Assembly (NCBI GenBank): GCA_002803225.1 | Contig: NXFV01000205.1 | Coordinates: forward strand, 1-41,134 | DNA from: Gamarada debralockiae | Lineage: Eukaryota; Ascomycota; Leotiomycetes; Helotiales; Hyphodiscaceae | Reading direction: 5' to 3' | Length of the DNA stretch: 41,134 nucleotides | Part shown: positions 1 to 10,388 of the stretch, in pieces | Layout of the letters: each line of letters opens with the position of its first letter | Numbering within the stretch: the first letter of the stretch is position 1 | Translations under genes and position numbers: made by a program | The notes under the pieces: model-generated | What the model saw: only the letters and a program-made list of their open reading frames with translations | The model's database searches: none | What the model was told of the DNA's origin: nothing

Positions 1-318
1 AAATATCAAGGCGCATTTAATTTCGCTTAAGTGTGCGGCGAGCTGTGGCCCCAACTCTTACAATCTGACGAAAGAACCATTCCCTTTAACGCAATGTTCG
101 GTTCAACTGGATACCATTTTCAAGCTCTCTGCTATTGACTTGTTCACGAGGCTCAGCTGATTGCACACATGAGACGCTCTGGCGTATTTTGAGCGAACCG
201 ATTGGGGGGCTGAAGCGAGAGCGACTCCTTGAGCTGAACATCCCAGGCACTTCTGCTTCTAACTTCTATTGCATTTCTTGTTCAATTTCATGACCATACG
301 GATATTGGAGGTTGCAAG
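1..318. other. Left-edge stretch without recognised gene
   Basis: I see no recognisable gene, RNA or repeat here. It may hold upstream sequence of the weak ORF that begins at 319, but no convincing promoter element stands out. Confidence 0.4.
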
Positions 319-840
319 ATGGCACCAGCTGGAAACTTCAGTTTCATGCGCACAATTTTTGCGGTTTCATCCGCTACTTCGGCGATTAGGGATGCTGTGT
401 GGTCTGCGTGGAAGACAACGGACGAAAAGTTTCCTTTTGGCGATCAGGTTGCAACCAACGAGCAGCCTGCGTCGCTAGATTCGCTCCCGCAATTGACCGC
501 ACTGCAAGGGGATCCGCTTGCGCTGTCTAACTCGTCTCGTCGACTACGATCCCTAAGTACAGATTTCTCTACTTTGCCAGACACACTGACGGACAATTTG
601 GTATATGCAAGATCCAAGCATTTATGTAATCACAACGGCTTCAAGAACCTCTACCTCTCAACCATGCTTGTCTCCAGAATATTCGCCGAAATGTCAACTT
701 CATTCCTTCCCCTTCTTCATCAAGCAAGCAAACGTCTCCCCAAATCCCCGACTCCCGGTGTTGTTGCGAGGGAGATGGTCCTTCGCGACACTCTCAGCAC
801 AATACTAGGTATAGTAGAACCTCGATATAAGAATCCTTAA
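319..840 (+). CDS. Hypothetical protein, 3' end inside a MITE-like element
   Basis: This is an open frame of 173 codons with an ATG start in an AAGATGGC context. I do not recognise the product. It is Ser/Leu-rich, has no clear signal peptide or domain, and contains no obvious intron. The last codons and the stop lie inside the inverted-repeat element that begins at about 812, so if the gene was once real, its 3' end has been replaced by the element. Composition does not separate it strongly from non-coding DNA. It could be a chance ORF or the remains of a longer gene. Confidence 0.25.
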   Translation: MAPAGNFSFMRTIFAVSSATSAIRDAVWSAWKTTDEKFPFGDQVATNEQPASLDSLPQLTALQGDPLALSNSSRRLRSLSTDFSTLPDTLTDNLVYARSKHLCNHNGFKNLYLSTMLVSRIFAEMSTSFLPLLHQASKRLPKSPTPGVVAREMVLRDTLSTILGIVEPRYKNP

Positions 841-1256
841 TATAAGAATACTTCACTGATAAGAATTAAGTGAGGAGTCCCTTTTTTTCTAAGTGTGCAA
901 ATAAGAATACCTTTGCGATAAGAATATTCTTAAAGAATCAGGGTCCCGAATCTTAAAAGCCTTGTATTTTGTCCTTAACATAGGAATGTAATCCTGTAAT
1001 TATAGTGGCTTAGACCTAATAATTATAGTGACTGGTAGCCTAAGGCTCTCATTTAATAATAAAAAGCTTAGAATTTAATTAATTGCCTGAAGTTATGGTA
1101 TTTGAGCTGTTATAGCGTTAGAGCGCCTGTAATTAGAGCGGCTGATAGGCTATTGCCTCCCTTGATTTTTAGGTCTTGGCACTTTGATATAAGAATACCT
1201 CGCTATATTCTTATGATTTCGGGTCCCGATGGTATTCTTATATCGAGGTTCTACTG
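812..1256. mobile_element. MITE-like non-autonomous DNA element
   Basis: The ends form terminal inverted repeats. The left end reads TAGTAGAACCTCGATATAAG from 812, and the right end ending at 1256 is its reverse complement apart from the outermost base. The 445-bp interior is AT-rich and non-coding, and is filled with further copies of the subterminal word ATAAGAATA in both orientations. The palindrome GGGTCCC occurs near both halves (about 945 and 1221). The terminal sequence resembles those of pogo/Fot-type Tc1-mariner elements, which normally duplicate TA. TA precedes the left end, but TC follows the right end, so a clean target-site duplication is absent. I infer an old internally deleted element that depended on a transposase supplied elsewhere. 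Confidence 0.6.
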
Positions 1257-1346
1257 TCCTCGTACTGTTCAGCCCTTGCTTAGCCCTTGCTTGTCACATG
1301 CCAGCTCGTGGTACTCGTAAGTGTTCAGGACCACTTGGCTACCGTT

Positions 1347-2155
1347 TCAACCCTCGTCTCCACTAAACGATCTCATGGCCAAACTTCTTGTCCTCCTTGC
1401 CGTCGAACCTGACGTCGATGGTCCGCACGTCGGTGAAATCAGGGCCCGCTCTTCATTCTCGGGATCACTGGTCAATTGTGTCTCCACCTCCCTTCGCTTG
1501 GCCATTCCTGCGTATAGATGCGTCGCGGTGTACGACTCTGGTCGCTTGTGCTGGAATCCTGCTTCTCTTGGTATTCCTCGTGCTAAGGATTTTCCTGGTT
1601 GCCCAATTATCACACGCCCGTTTTCACTGTCTTCAGCAAGCATTTTGTATTCGAGGAATTCGAGGGAACCGATATCATCGACATCATCGATATGATTGTT
1701 GAAGGGCGAGTTCAGCAACTCGTCCGGGTGTAAGTTTGTGGGCGGACAGGTAGAGTGGCTGCTGCTGTTTCTGTCGGCTCCAGGGATAGTGTGGCTTGTG
1801 GTTGCTGGGGTCGTTGCTGGGGTGGTGGGTGGTTCTGGTGATTGCGCTTTGGTTTCTTAGAACACGTCTCGTTATATCGCAGCAAGTTGTCCTGGGAAGG
1901 TAGAGATCTCTTAGCCCCTCTCGAGCGCTGTAAACTAGAGCCACACTTACTGCACTGCTCAGTGGCTTGATCGTGGACAGCGGGATGAAGGTGCTTGGGT
2001 CCGGATGCTCCTCCATGACGATGGAGATCGGCAAGGCTGACATGGCTTTGTCCGGAGGCTGTAGAAGCGTGAGTGTTTTTGAATCCTTCAGCACCATTAC
2101 CTCTTGGGGAAACTGAGAACGGCTCCATTGGAGGCAGCCCATTGAGAGTGGACAT
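1347..2155 (-). CDS. Hypothetical spliced gene, function unknown
   Basis: The sense frame starts at an ATG at 2155 and reads a Pro/Ser/His-rich segment. A second coding-like frame ends with a stop at 1347 and holds an acidic stretch (IDDVDDIGSLEFLEY) and a basic C-terminus. A GTAAGT donor at about 1949 and a CACCAG acceptor at about 1837 would join the two in phase with an intron of roughly 113 bp. A further 42-bp GT-AG intron near the start is optional because it keeps the frame. An alternative explanation is one frame of 147 codons (1712-2155) with a frameshift. I recognise no domain. A competing frame on the same strand (1684-2238) looks less protein-like. The direction is supported mainly by amino-acid composition. 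Confidence 0.3.
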
Positions 2156-2601
2156 AGTCGTGCGGGGTTGCCCTGGTTTAAGGTTCTCTTGGCGACCGTT
2201 CTGACCCAGTTCAGAAATATCTCCACCAGATTAGGCACTTCATCCTTACCCTCTATTTTCCTCTATGTGGCGTTTCACCCTTGCACTTGATCCCCTATCC
2301 TCGTCGCTTTGAAAAACGCTTCCCTCGACCGAACCTGCTCCCGCGATCGGACTAGCCGATAGATGGATAAGGTCCCTTTCGGATATTCGTCTCAACGGAG
2401 CCTGAGCTGCCGCCTGTCCACCTCTGAGATGAAGCTTATTCGACTATGGCAATGACTAGAATAGAGATTACATCGTTCTGCAGTTGCACTATCTTATATG
2501 TATCTGTTCGAAGTTTGGCAAGATCCCATACGACTATATCACCTCTTTGCTTTATTTGAGGAATGCCAATGAAACCCTATAACGCAGCCACCATCATCAT
2601 A
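2156..2601. other. Intergenic, between unknown gene and CAX-like gene
   Basis: This stretch lies upstream of the unknown minus-strand gene and downstream of the CAX-like gene, so it would hold the promoter of the former and the terminator of the latter. I see no gene or repeat. Confidence 0.4.
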
Positions 2602-4416
2602 TCAGGACTGCACTACAGATTCTAATCCTTGGAACCACGAAGCAATGGCAATAATAACATATGTTAAGGTTAGAATAGCTCCTTTTAGCCTAGTACAGAT
2701 AATGTTAGCTCTTCCTGAATCTCCGTCTAGTTTGGTAGCAGATACTTACCAGTTGGACTTTCCATCCAGAATACAATTTTGGGCCAGTAATATCGAGCTG
2801 AACAGCGCCACGACCTGGAAGCCATCGAAAAGCAAATTCATATCTTCGATATTCATGCCCCATGCGATAAGAACTAGGATAGGGGTGACGACAAGAGCGG
2901 TTTGCAGACTTTTACCAAGCGCAGATTGGATGGCTAAGTCCATTTGATCTTTGGCAGCGCATTGGATTGCCATTAGGTCGTTGCTGAGGATTGGAAGAAG
3001 GATCATTCCAATGAAATCACGAGGCACTCCTGCATTCTTGCTCAACCCCTCAATACTATCTGTCATAAATTTGGTATTAAGTCCCAGTATTGTTGTTCCA
3101 AAGATCAGGACCGCAAGACAGACGTATAGGTGCAATTGAGGCTCTGGGGGTTCGTTTTCGCCATCTTCGTAGGCAGTTCTACGAAAGATTGCGTCGTCAT
3201 CTGGACGTTCCCTAATATCAGCCCTTCCTACAGCCCCCCCAAGGGCTCCAGTCACAGCAACTGCTTTTACAATAGCACCTTCAGGCAGTGCGCCCTTCCT
3301 TCGTGTTTTGGCAACCTTTTGACTGGGTTCCTCGAAGGCACTCTTGTGAGTGAGCAACTCGAAGAGCAGATATAAGGCGTATACCAAGATGAGGATAAGG
3401 GCCATACCACGAGACTGCTTTGTGATCACAGGTATCGTCGTAGCCGACATATAGTAGGAAGCCGTAGGAATCACAAAGGACGTGATGGAGACCGATAGAA
3501 GGCCATTGAAACAGGTGGCAGCCAGGGTGTTGTAGAATTGTTCATGCCGACGCAGGCCTCCATAGCAGAATGCGACACCATTATTCAAAAGAATCAGAGT
3601 CAAAATTCCGCCGATCAACGAAGTCTTCAATGTGCCAATTTGCCTGCTCTTTAGCAGGAAGATGGAAGTGATAGATTGCACGATATTTCTAAAGGGTTTA
3701 TCAGCTGGGAGAGAGATAGGATGTGGGACATTTCACTCAGCATACCCGAAAGATATATAGACTAAGGCGCCAAGAACGTCTCCTGTTCGCAAGCGGAGCT
3801 CGTCCATGGCGAGGCCGAGTAGCGATGCCATGGGGACTATCGCGGCGAAATTAACAAAGAAGATGGCTACCGGATTTGCATCCACATAATAAAGGGCCAG
3901 TCCGGCGGGCACAGCAAACAGTAACAAATTAATCCAGGAGTAGAAGATAGTAGCCTTGAGCTGATTGCCGACTGTGAATGGTTTGTGCGTAAGGTCTTGC
4001 CTCACCTTGTACCATGGTCTTAGTGGAGGTAACTCTTCGCAATCGCTGTCTAAGGCATGACTTTCTCGCTTCTTTTTCAAGGACGTCATAAAACGACCTC
4101 GGACTTTCTCCCCTTGAAGGGTATGATGTTGCCGTTCACCATCGGGTAATTGTACGTCGGACCTCTCTGCCACGCCCGCTTTATCTGGTTTCTCCGTGAA
4201 ATCTGCCTTTCTCTCTGTCTCGGGCTCGGTCACTATACTTGACAATGGTGCACCTCCGAGTTCGCCGACCGCCTCAACGTCACGGTCGAATGTGGGCGAC
4301 CATGTTTGTGCTCTCGTTGGCGCTCGTAAGGCTCTTCGGAAAGGATTCCGGTCTTCGTTGTTTATCTGTACTCTACGAACTGCAGCAGCTCGAATAGCTA
4401 AATCTCTTCCCAGCAT
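2602..4416 (-). CDS. CAX-family cation/H+ exchanger, divergent
   Basis: This encodes a vacuolar-type Ca2+(cation)/H+ antiporter homologue of about 565 residues. Exons are 4416-3746, 3688-2750 and 2689-2602; introns of 57 and 60 bp have GTATGC and GTAAGT donors. A charged, probably cytosolic N-terminus of about 150 residues is followed by hydrophobic segments. Family landmarks include LRLRTGDVLGAL, the c-1 repeat region, SLIGGILTLILL, a second half with FIGMILLPIL and DQMDLAIQSALG, and a C-terminus reading DGKSNWLKGAILTLTYVIIA. The model start is the first ATG after an upstream in-frame stop. The oddity lies in the two signature repeats. The c-1 GNAxE becomes GNIVQ with the chosen donor. The c-2 GNAAEHVTAV region is replaced by a shorter SNDLMAIQ segment. 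Both acidic residues known to be essential for Ca2+ binding in CAX/VCX1 proteins are therefore missing. Family assignment is firm; transport activity is doubtful. Confidence 0.88.
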
Positions 4417-5219
4417 CGTTGGTAGTCCAGCTCAATTATTTGAGCGGCTTAAGTCTTATCACGAGATGGTTCCAAGACTGCCTCTGGACTGCCTCAGCCT
4501 CCCGAATGCACGCGGTTCGTAAGCAGCGTGGGAAGCCAACCGACGGCGACTATGACAGAATGGCGTACTGTGGTCTAATTTCCGTATGAGATGGGCAATG
4601 CTGAAATCTGAGATCAGTGTCTTTTTTCGCTAGAATTTCTGGAGGGTCGAATGCATGATTTAACATGCATTCGAAAATGTTACTTTATTGATTATTGATG
4701 ATCCGAGACGTGGGGGCCTTTGCGCCTAAAGGCAAATAGGTACCATGATATGCGGTAATATACTGTATTCTGAAGAAATACCCTGTAAGCACTAGCAGCG
4801 TGAAGGAACTAGAACTCACCAGCCCGTGGATGGAGTGAACTGAGTGGGCACATGTCAATGAATGGACCCGACGAGATCTGTTACTGAAAATGAGCCAGCT
4901 TGGTCTTATAACCAAGACTTCCTTATAGGGCAGCACGAGGGCGTCAACCTCGTCAGCCGGAGAAGCGACGAGAAGATGTGGCAGCTGATGGCAGCTGATG
5001 GCAGCTCTGGGCCGGCCTTTAGGACAAATGCAAGGAGACCATGCGTCGCACGGGACATCCGATCCTCTGCTGGCTTAACTCGGTGTCAGGGGTGACATCA
5101 CGTGATGCGACCGCCTCCCTGTGGGAGTGCTGGGTTATAAGAGCCCAGCCGGGTCTATATTAGCTTTATCATCGATTAATCTATGTCTTATCTCTCTGAT
5201 TATCCGTAATATGTCCCAC
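4417..5219. other. Promoter side of CAX-like gene, gene-free
   Basis: This should contain the promoter of the minus-strand CAX-like gene. It holds the inverted repeat at 4647-4674 and a short direct repeat at 4981-5006 (GCAGCTGATG twice plus GCAGCT). I see no coding sequence that I can support. Confidence 0.4.
4647..4674. repeat. Perfect inverted repeat, 11-bp arms
   Basis: TCGAATGCATG, six bases (ATTTAA), then the exact reverse complement CATGCATTCGA. It lies about 230 bp upstream of the CAX-like start codon. It could be a binding site for a dimeric regulator or the relic of a small element. Confidence 0.6.
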
Positions 5220-6581
5220 TCATTCTGTCGTAGTTATAGATAGTGCTCTCTTCTTGTACTTCGGATTAGAGACCACCTCATCAACGGCACTCAATAGAGC
5301 TCCAGGCGTCGGCGTCCCGGTTTTCAAATTGAACCCAACACCAGCCCACTCCGCTCTCATTGCTGCCTCCTGCTTGTCTTCCGTCGTACCACCAATAACC
5401 AATGGCATACCGTGGCTGATAGCGTGTTGGAAAGCACCATATTGTTCGTGACGAAAACTGCGCAGTGAGGCAGTAGGTTATCGAATGGGATGAAATCCGC
5501 GATGCGAGTGTTGGCTGGGATTGGCGTGCCGGCTGGTAGGGTGGTGCCTTTCTTCCCCAGAGCTACGACGACAAGGATATCGTCTCGGTCTTTCAGGGCC
5601 GTCATAGCCGGGATAGCGAGGTCTGAGAAGTTCAAAGCGGCGGAACCTTGGGAGATGGCGACGATTTTCCTTGGATTTGTTTTTTGACAACCTCGTCCCA
5701 CCAGCTCGGGTGTGCCATGGAAGCATCGCGGTGGCCTTTGGGCAGACCGCCAGCAAATTGAAGGGTGGACGAGGCGTCGCTGCGAGGGTACTCTACTGAT
5801 GGAATGCACATCTGAAGGAAGCGGTCGCGAAGAACGTAACCGGCATCTAGGTAGAAAGGCTTCTTTGCTAATGTTGCGCCGTGGCTATCCAAGAGCTCCT
5901 CAAATCTCCTCAGTACCTGGCCAAAGACCTCTTCTTGCACCTGTTTGGTCATGGCTTTATTTCTTTCGCGACCTTGGGCGAGCTATCGGGGGGCAATCCT
6001 GGACCGAAAGGCGGACAATCGATGCTCAAGAGCGATTGGCATGATGCCAACAAAAAGAGTCGCTGTGGGATGAAGTCCAGGAGCTCCCGCCATGATGGGA
6101 GTTGAGCCGGAAAAGGCATTTTCGCTCACCGCTATGATTGGTTTTCCTGGGTATCTCTCGTTGAGCATTTTCAGAGCCCGCTGTTGAGCCTCATATTGTG
6201 ATGGGATCGAGTCCGCGAATATGTGTTCCTGGTCGTAAACAACTCGTGGTATGCCCTCTGGTATTGCGTTTCTAAGGGGCCATTTCGTGTCGATCTCTGC
6301 CTCGGTGAAGTCACTGTCCCCTGACAGAGGTACGAAGGAAGCACCCACGTCTTCAAAGAGTTTTCTGTAGAGATCCGGTGACAAAAGTCACTTCGTATCC
6401 TCGAGCTATAAGTTCTAGGAGATTTAGGCAAGGATTCATTGCAATAAAGGTAACCATATGTTCCTAGGGTATGTAATGGGTACTGCTTGAATTCACCCTT
6501 GGCGATTGCTCGAATGGGCATGAGATGACCGTATATTGGGGTTGTGCAGATGAATACGAGAGGCTTGGAGGATGCCGCCAT
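5220..6581 (-). pseudogene. Broken family-1 UDP-glycosyltransferase
   Basis: The pieces follow the order of a fungal UDP-glucosyl/glucuronosyltransferase (GT1) but lie in different frames. From ATG 6581 the first exon reads MAASSKPLVFICTTPIYGHL, a typical N-terminal GT-B fold start. An 82-bp GT-AG intron (6415-6496) then leads to ELIARGYEVTFVTG. Frame changes follow near 6373-6382, 6021-6030 (before SIDCPPFGPGLPPDSSPK), 5968-5977 (before GRERNKAMTKQVQEEVF), 5664-5690 (before KIVAISQGSAALNFSDLAIP, beside an A/T homopolymer) and 5436-5446 (before GAFQHAISHGMPLVIGG, the donor-sugar-binding region). The Gly-rich stretch ahead of GAFQH is also shortened. The frame closes early, after NPKYKKRA. With five shifts, no functional enzyme can be made. 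Assembly error is less likely because the neighbouring long genes are intact. Confidence 0.85.
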
Positions 6582-8291
6582 TTTAGAAATTATGGGGAAT
6601 GCTCAAAGAAGATGTGCTGTGGTTTCCGAGAGCAGTTCACGCCTTGCGCCAGACAGAGATAGAGTTCTTGAGCAGAAGTCTCTTCCAGTTGCAGCGTTGA
6701 TCAGTTGACAGAGCAAGAGAACACAATTCCGGCATTTGAAGATGCATGTCTATGTAATAAAGCACTCCACGACATCCTACATTCATCAAGCCAGGTACTC
6801 GTAAAGCACTGACAACTCCACCCTGTCAATCAGTCAAGGGCCATTATGGGACCTGCATACAGCGCACTCGCGGGAGAGGTAAATAAGCGTCAACTTTGAT
6901 GCCCGAGCCTCCCAGTGCCTTATATCCCAAGTGTTTTTGAACGGACCTATTCAAAAGCTCTTCGTATCATGACGTGAGATTCAAGGTCTGTTCCAATACA
7001 TGGACCCCACTTTGAAATCTGAACGCCACGACCCGCAGGGAATGCGCGGTCCTGTAGTGGGCTCGTGTTCGTAGCGAATCAAAAGCTTGGGTTTGCCGCT
7101 ATCCATTTTGGCGGGCTCAGATAGCCATACGATGAAGGAGATGCGGCGTGGATAGGTCCCGTTTGCGTATGGTGTTGTCCGTCGATTATTTTTTTTATTG
7201 GCTCAATGAACGAAGAGTGGTCAAAACCCATGAGGCTGAGACAAGCGCCGCGGAGCGGGGCCGTGCCGCAGTTGAAGTCCGATACAGGGCTGTTAGCTCT
7301 GCTTTATGGTGGGCTACCGAACGTCCAGGCTGATGTGTTGTGGCAAATTTAGACGATATTTGGCTGCGTGGTTGATGGAGACACTATTCATTGCCCGGCC
7401 TCAACTCTTAGCACAGCGGCTCTGCACATCTCTTTCCGCTCTCCTCCCGATTTCTTTGCTTCTGCGTGACCACTTGACTCTTTATAGGACTGCTGCTGCT
7501 TATTGTATCTTCCTTGTTTTGTCTGTCAGACTTAAAGAGTGACGGAAGCTACTTCATTTATTCCGTCCGCGTTTGCTAGCTCGGAATATGTGATACGCAC
7601 AATTTCATGGTCAGGCCACCGTATGTCTTCCCTCCGCTTGCTCTGGGTAATACTTTGCCACCAAGATCCATGACTTTAAAAGGACTGAATGTTAAGTGAG
7701 CAGATATCTTTAAGCAACGCTGGTCTTACAAGTCACAGATACCGAGGAGGCATCGCTACTTTGCCGCATCGCTCGGTGAATAGCTGCAGTTACCTGCAGA
7801 GACACCATATTGATGGAAAGACATTTGAGGAAGGTTCAGATAATCACCGAGGGCATACCAAGGGGGCCACTTGGAGATATCAATTACCATTCCTTGGAGA
7901 GACGTCCATGAATGAAAGTCCCTAGAAAGGTGCCAGAGAGCCCGATTCACTGCAAGGGCTTGCCATGCTCAACTTCAGTCTTTTCCCTTTAGGTCATCCC
8001 AGCTCGGGGAGGGAAGCTCTACAGTAACATTCAAAACGGCGACGGTTATTCTTCTGGAGACTATTCCCTGAATTATCGTCGTCGTGACAAACTTTCCGGA
8101 ACAGCCGTCTCCGTGAAAAGAGATTGAAATTACTCAACTCGAATCGAGGCGTTCGTCACCGTAAGGCTGGCCTGCGAGGCGGAGAATACTGGGATGTTGC
8201 CTGCCTGCCTAGAGTCGGGATGAAAATGTCGTACGATGGATGACGTTGAACGACCGGACCGAGCAAGAGTGGAGAACCCCGGTGTGACGAT

Positions 8292-8324
8292 GCTTGGCGA
8301 ACGCTTGGCGAACGCTTGGCGAAG
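8292..8324. repeat. Short tandem repeat, 3 x 11 bp
   Basis: GCTTGGCGAAC occurs twice and then once as GCTTGGCGAAG, head to tail. Confidence 0.8.
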
Positions 8325-9490
8325 AAAAGACAACCTTGACAAATTCCACGTGTTGACAAACTAACAGCTCAGGCTTCGGTTTCTCGTGACAACACACATA
8401 AGATACGAACTTTTAAAGGCAGGTCGCTAACTAGGCAAACAGTTGCCTGGATGTCGAGCTCCGATAATGGAAGAGTCGGTGAGTAAGGACAAACGCTGGA
8501 ATTCAGAGAAACACCAGCTGGTCCCTATCTCCAGTGTAAATCCACCCCTCATGATGCGGCACGCACAGTTCAGATCATGCAAACCCATCAATCCGGACGA
8601 AAACACCCCACGACGTTTCTTCAAATCCCTGGTCAATGTGGCCTGAAACATTTGTGGGGGTGCCTGAACGGATGCTGAGGCAGCACCGATAAGCCCCTCT
8701 CTGCCCCTCTTCATCCAAACACAGCATCCAGATATCCCACGTCGCTGCTGATTAGAGAGAGTCACGCGGGGCACGCGCGTCTATTTCTGCTCACCTGCAG
8801 GTCAGCCAAAGCCTTATGATACCAGCCTTCTGCTGTGCATAGCCTATTGGTATGGGTTTCTGATATAGCAGCTCCCCTCACTCAGCCTTCTTCTGAAGAG
8901 GGACGCCAGATCAAGTCCGGTGAAGAACCAATATTTGACAGCTCACAACATCACACTGCAGTTGCTCTCCTAACTTCCCCTCTCACGCTCTCCGCTCCAC
9001 TGCACGTTCATCGCTACCTTATGTGAGAGGACTGCTCGTGGGGGCGCCTGACTCACATTGCGCTCTCTACAATCCGAACACGTCCTGCAGATCAAAACTA
9101 TCGTGAGTTCGATGATCGGACAGCCTTACTTTTCCTTCCCCTCTTCTCACCAAACCTCCTCGCCTACTAACGAGCCTTGGCTGCAACCTTACACCGCCGA
9201 GGTGCCGTACATTGCATCACGACACAGCCCCGCTTTCTTCTTTCAAACCTAGTTCTACGTACTTGCCGGCACGTAAGACGGGCGTTCACTTTTATTTTAT
9301 TCATACGTACATTCTCTTTATTCTCGAAGTGGGGTTGTTTGTGAGAGGCAGGCTAACCGGGTGATCTACCCGTGCTTCTTTGTTTGGGATTTATATCAAC
9401 CCGTCTCTCCCGTTTCGCCGGATTGTGGAATTAGGAATCCTGTCATCAAAATTTCAAAACATCGGGAAATTGCAAATTCGATACTTGTTT

Positions 9491-9713
9491 AATATATAAT
9501 CCAAGCCTGCCAATCCCATTGCATATCACCACTGTCAAGAAACCCAATATTCATCATCTCTGCCGAAATCCGAAGTCGAACTTGTACTCACTCACTCATC
9601 CATACTCAACCACTGATTCGTCAACTTCAATCTCCAAAAGTCTCGCAACTCACTCCGGATTCTGACTTTTCCACCTCTTCCGGCAATAGCCACACAGACC
9701 CAAAAATCACAAA
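9491..9713 (+). promoter_or_regulatory. Possible TATA word and CT-rich leader
   Basis: An ATATATAA word sits at about 9492-9499. It is followed from about 9525 by a C/T/A-rich, G-poor stretch that runs to CACAAAATG at 9714. This is the usual look of a transcribed leader in filamentous ascomycetes and supports a plus-strand gene starting there. Confidence 0.4.
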
Positions 9714-9878
9714 ATGTGTTTCTCCATATCCGCATCGTCCTCAAACCCGATCCTCGTCTCAATGGCCGTCACAAACCCTTCACCACCAGTAAATCACTGC
9801 TGCGGTTACTGCTGCAAAGCGGAGGAGTATGGAACTCATGACTACTGTGGATGGTGTGAGGTGACGGATTGTCTCTAA
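9714..9878 (+). CDS. Small cysteine-rich protein (54 residues)
   Basis: This uninterrupted 54-codon frame has its ATG in a strong CAAAATG context and ends with TAA. The first half is Ser/Pro-rich. The second half contains a dense cysteine cluster: CCGYCC at residues 29-34, CGWC at 45-48 and a last cysteine at 53, giving eight cysteines with the one at position 2. There is no convincing signal peptide, so a cytosolic metal- or thiol-binding protein is easier to imagine than a secreted effector. The promoter-like leader upstream is the main external support. I do not recognise the family. The frame could also be the first exon of a longer transcript. Confidence 0.45.
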   Translation: MCFSISASSSNPILVSMAVTNPSPPVNHCCGYCCKAEEYGTHDYCGWCEVTDCL

Positions 9879-10388
9879 GTCTCCCCCTTTCGGCATTTTC
9901 GGGCAGATCACCCCGGGTTATGCCGCTACGCTTCCGCAATCTTTTGTTTGAGGATTCAGCGATACGATACTTACGATGCGATGATATGATATCCACTTTC
10001 GTTTTACCGGCGCATTCAGGTTTGGGCTTCTAAGGAAGGAAGGGAGGAAACGCTCAGGAACGGCAGGCCTCGGACCGGACCGTCCGAGAATGGAAGGAAA
10101 GGCATGGACGGGATTTGCATCACGCGGACAGTCATTTTCTAGGGGCTTGATGTAATTCTGCATTTCAGGAACGGAATTCTGGGTCTGATTAGGCTGGAGT
10201 TGCGTGAACGGAAGGGGAGGGTTTACATGGTCCTGGCATCTCAGGCAGGAAGGAACGGCGCATATCTCGTGCTCTATTAACGTAATGACGGGACCTGTCA
10301 ATCTTACATTGAATTTAAACAACCAGAAACGCCATCCTGGTATCAAACTCCAAAATCCAGCGCAATTTTCTTTTAAAAACATCGTGAT
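9879..10388. other. Intergenic, 3' side of small ORF and EXO70
   Basis: This is the convergent 3' region of the small ORF and EXO70. The open frames here have no coding character. Confidence 0.4.

Larger units (their letters stand above)
6582..9713. other. Long gene-poor stretch
   Basis: Only short open frames with no coding character occur on either strand across these 3.1 kb. Things I can see are a tandem 11-mer at 8292-8324 and, at the right end, a TATA-like word with a CT-rich leader ahead of the small ORF at 9714. Ancient decayed sequence is possible, but I recognise no protein remnant. Confidence 0.45.

Noticed and set aside
3689..3736. Alternative 48-bp first intron for the CAX-like gene (GTGAAA donor)
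   Set aside because: It yields GYAEN and misaligns the c-1 repeat by a residue; the GTATGC donor gives an ungapped match to the family.
7148..7542. Two overlapping plus-strand frames
   Set aside because: No domain, poor start contexts, no promoter-like leader; consistent with chance.
8427..8774. Minus-strand frame of 115 codons
   Set aside because: No protein-like segments, no splice continuity, no recognisable homology.
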